Below are positions 63,772 to 64,000 of a DNA stretch of 64,000 nucleotides, piece by piece (positions within the stretch are counted from its first letter, which is position 1; each line of letters begins with the position of its first letter). This DNA is from Streptomyces sp. HUAS 15-9 (GTDB lineage Bacteria; Actinomycetota; Actinomycetes; Streptomycetales; Streptomycetaceae): positions 6,820,001 through 6,884,000 of the forward strand of contig NZ_CP106798.1 in the NCBI RefSeq assembly GCF_025642155.1. The letters run 5' to 3'. The position numbers and the translations under genes were made by a program. The notes beneath the pieces were generated by a model. It searched no databases and had not been told where the DNA came from. It was given only the letters and a program-made list of their open reading frames with translations.

Positions 63772-64000
63772 TCACCTTCTCCGCAGCAGCACCCTCCGCG
63801 CCGCCCGGGCCGCCCGCACCACCGGCCGTCGCGACCGGGGCACCGGCCCCGACCGCTCCAGCCACCACTCCCGCAGTTCCCGCCGCACCCCCGCGTCCTC
63901 GATCCGTCCCGCGAGCAACTGCCCCGCGAAGTCCAGCGCGTCCTGTCGGTAACCACCGGCCATCGGGTGCCCGTGGGCGTAGTCGAGGAACGCCGGCCGG
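63772..64000 (-). CDS. C-terminal fragment of an unrecognised protein
   Basis: The last 75 or so residues of a gene that enters from the right edge: [60 protein letters not shown], then a basic LLRRR end and TGA (63772-63774). The frame has no interruption. The Gly-His-Pro and Trp-rich helix do not identify a family for me. Location beside TIGR04222 and DUF4142 genes hints at the same cell-envelope cluster; function is not assigned. Confidence 0.6.
   Translation of the reverse strand, partial: RPAFLDYAHGHPMAGGYRQDALDFAGQLLAGRIEDAGVRRELREWWLERSGPVPRSRRPVVRAARAARRVLLRRR

Overview
This 64 kb window is high-GC actinobacterial chromosome, almost certainly Streptomyces. The genes use GTG and ATG starts with GGAGG-type ribosome sites. 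The gene order matches, from memory, the conserved core around SCO5998-SCO6045 of S. coelicolor: HTH-MurA2, aconitase, NgcEFG, Rok7B7, XylFGH, Dxs, FadBA, HemE, HemY, HemQ. I see no rRNA, tRNA, CRISPR array, prophage or biosynthetic gene cluster.

Layout. 1-2.26 kb: a CoA-ligase fragment diverging from an acyl-CoA dehydrogenase/RidA pair, whose stop codon was hit by an IS481-type element (2.26-3.34 kb). 3.35-10.5 kb: small secreted or hypothetical proteins, a galactose-oxidase-like copper oxidase followed by a Dyp-type peroxidase with a repeat extension, a methyltransferase and a DUF7336 protein. 10.6-15.2 kb: a divergent pair of an XRE-HTH/EPSP-synthase (MurA-like) fusion and aconitase. The shared intergenic region holds two related palindromes and an iron-box-like site. 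15.4-19.0 kb: a multidomain SpoIIE phosphatase, then the remains of a cellulose-active LPMO-CBM2 gene behind an intact CebR operator. 19.3-29.6 kb: two GH92 alpha-mannosidase genes sharing a GACAACGTTGTC operator and enclosing a Trypco2 / trypsin-NB-ARC-TPR conflict module.

29.9-38.3 kb is a sugar-uptake block: ngcEFG (N-acetylglucosamine/chitobiose) with a dre-like DasR site, the ROK regulator rok7B7, and xylFGH (xylose). A 115-bp direct repeat carrying strong hairpins separates it from dxs. 40.8-45.8 kb: a cationic amino-acid permease, a GT39-like membrane glycosyltransferase, a NYN-like protein and two small unknowns. 45.9-49.2 kb: fadB-fadA beta-oxidation genes with a palindromic operator candidate. 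49.5-54.7 kb: RNase D, a LuxR-type regulator, DUF3000, hemE and a rhomboid protease. 55-64 kb: a MITE-like element lying exactly between two stop codons, an FAD oxidoreductase, a DUF4349 lipoprotein, hemY (two apparent 1-bp deletions), hemQ, a secreted tripeptidyl-aminopeptidase-like hydrolase (signal peptide out of frame at a GC-dinucleotide run), two membrane proteins and a truncated gene at the right edge.

The genes describe a saprophyte that takes up chitin and xylan breakdown products, trims mannose-rich glycans and secretes oxidative enzymes, next to housekeeping heme, isoprenoid, TCA and fatty-acid functions. The most interesting leads are the HTH-EPSP-synthase fusion with its paired sites, the Trypco2/NB-ARC module, the decayed LPMO with a live-looking CebR box, and the mobile-element insertions at CTAG stop codons.
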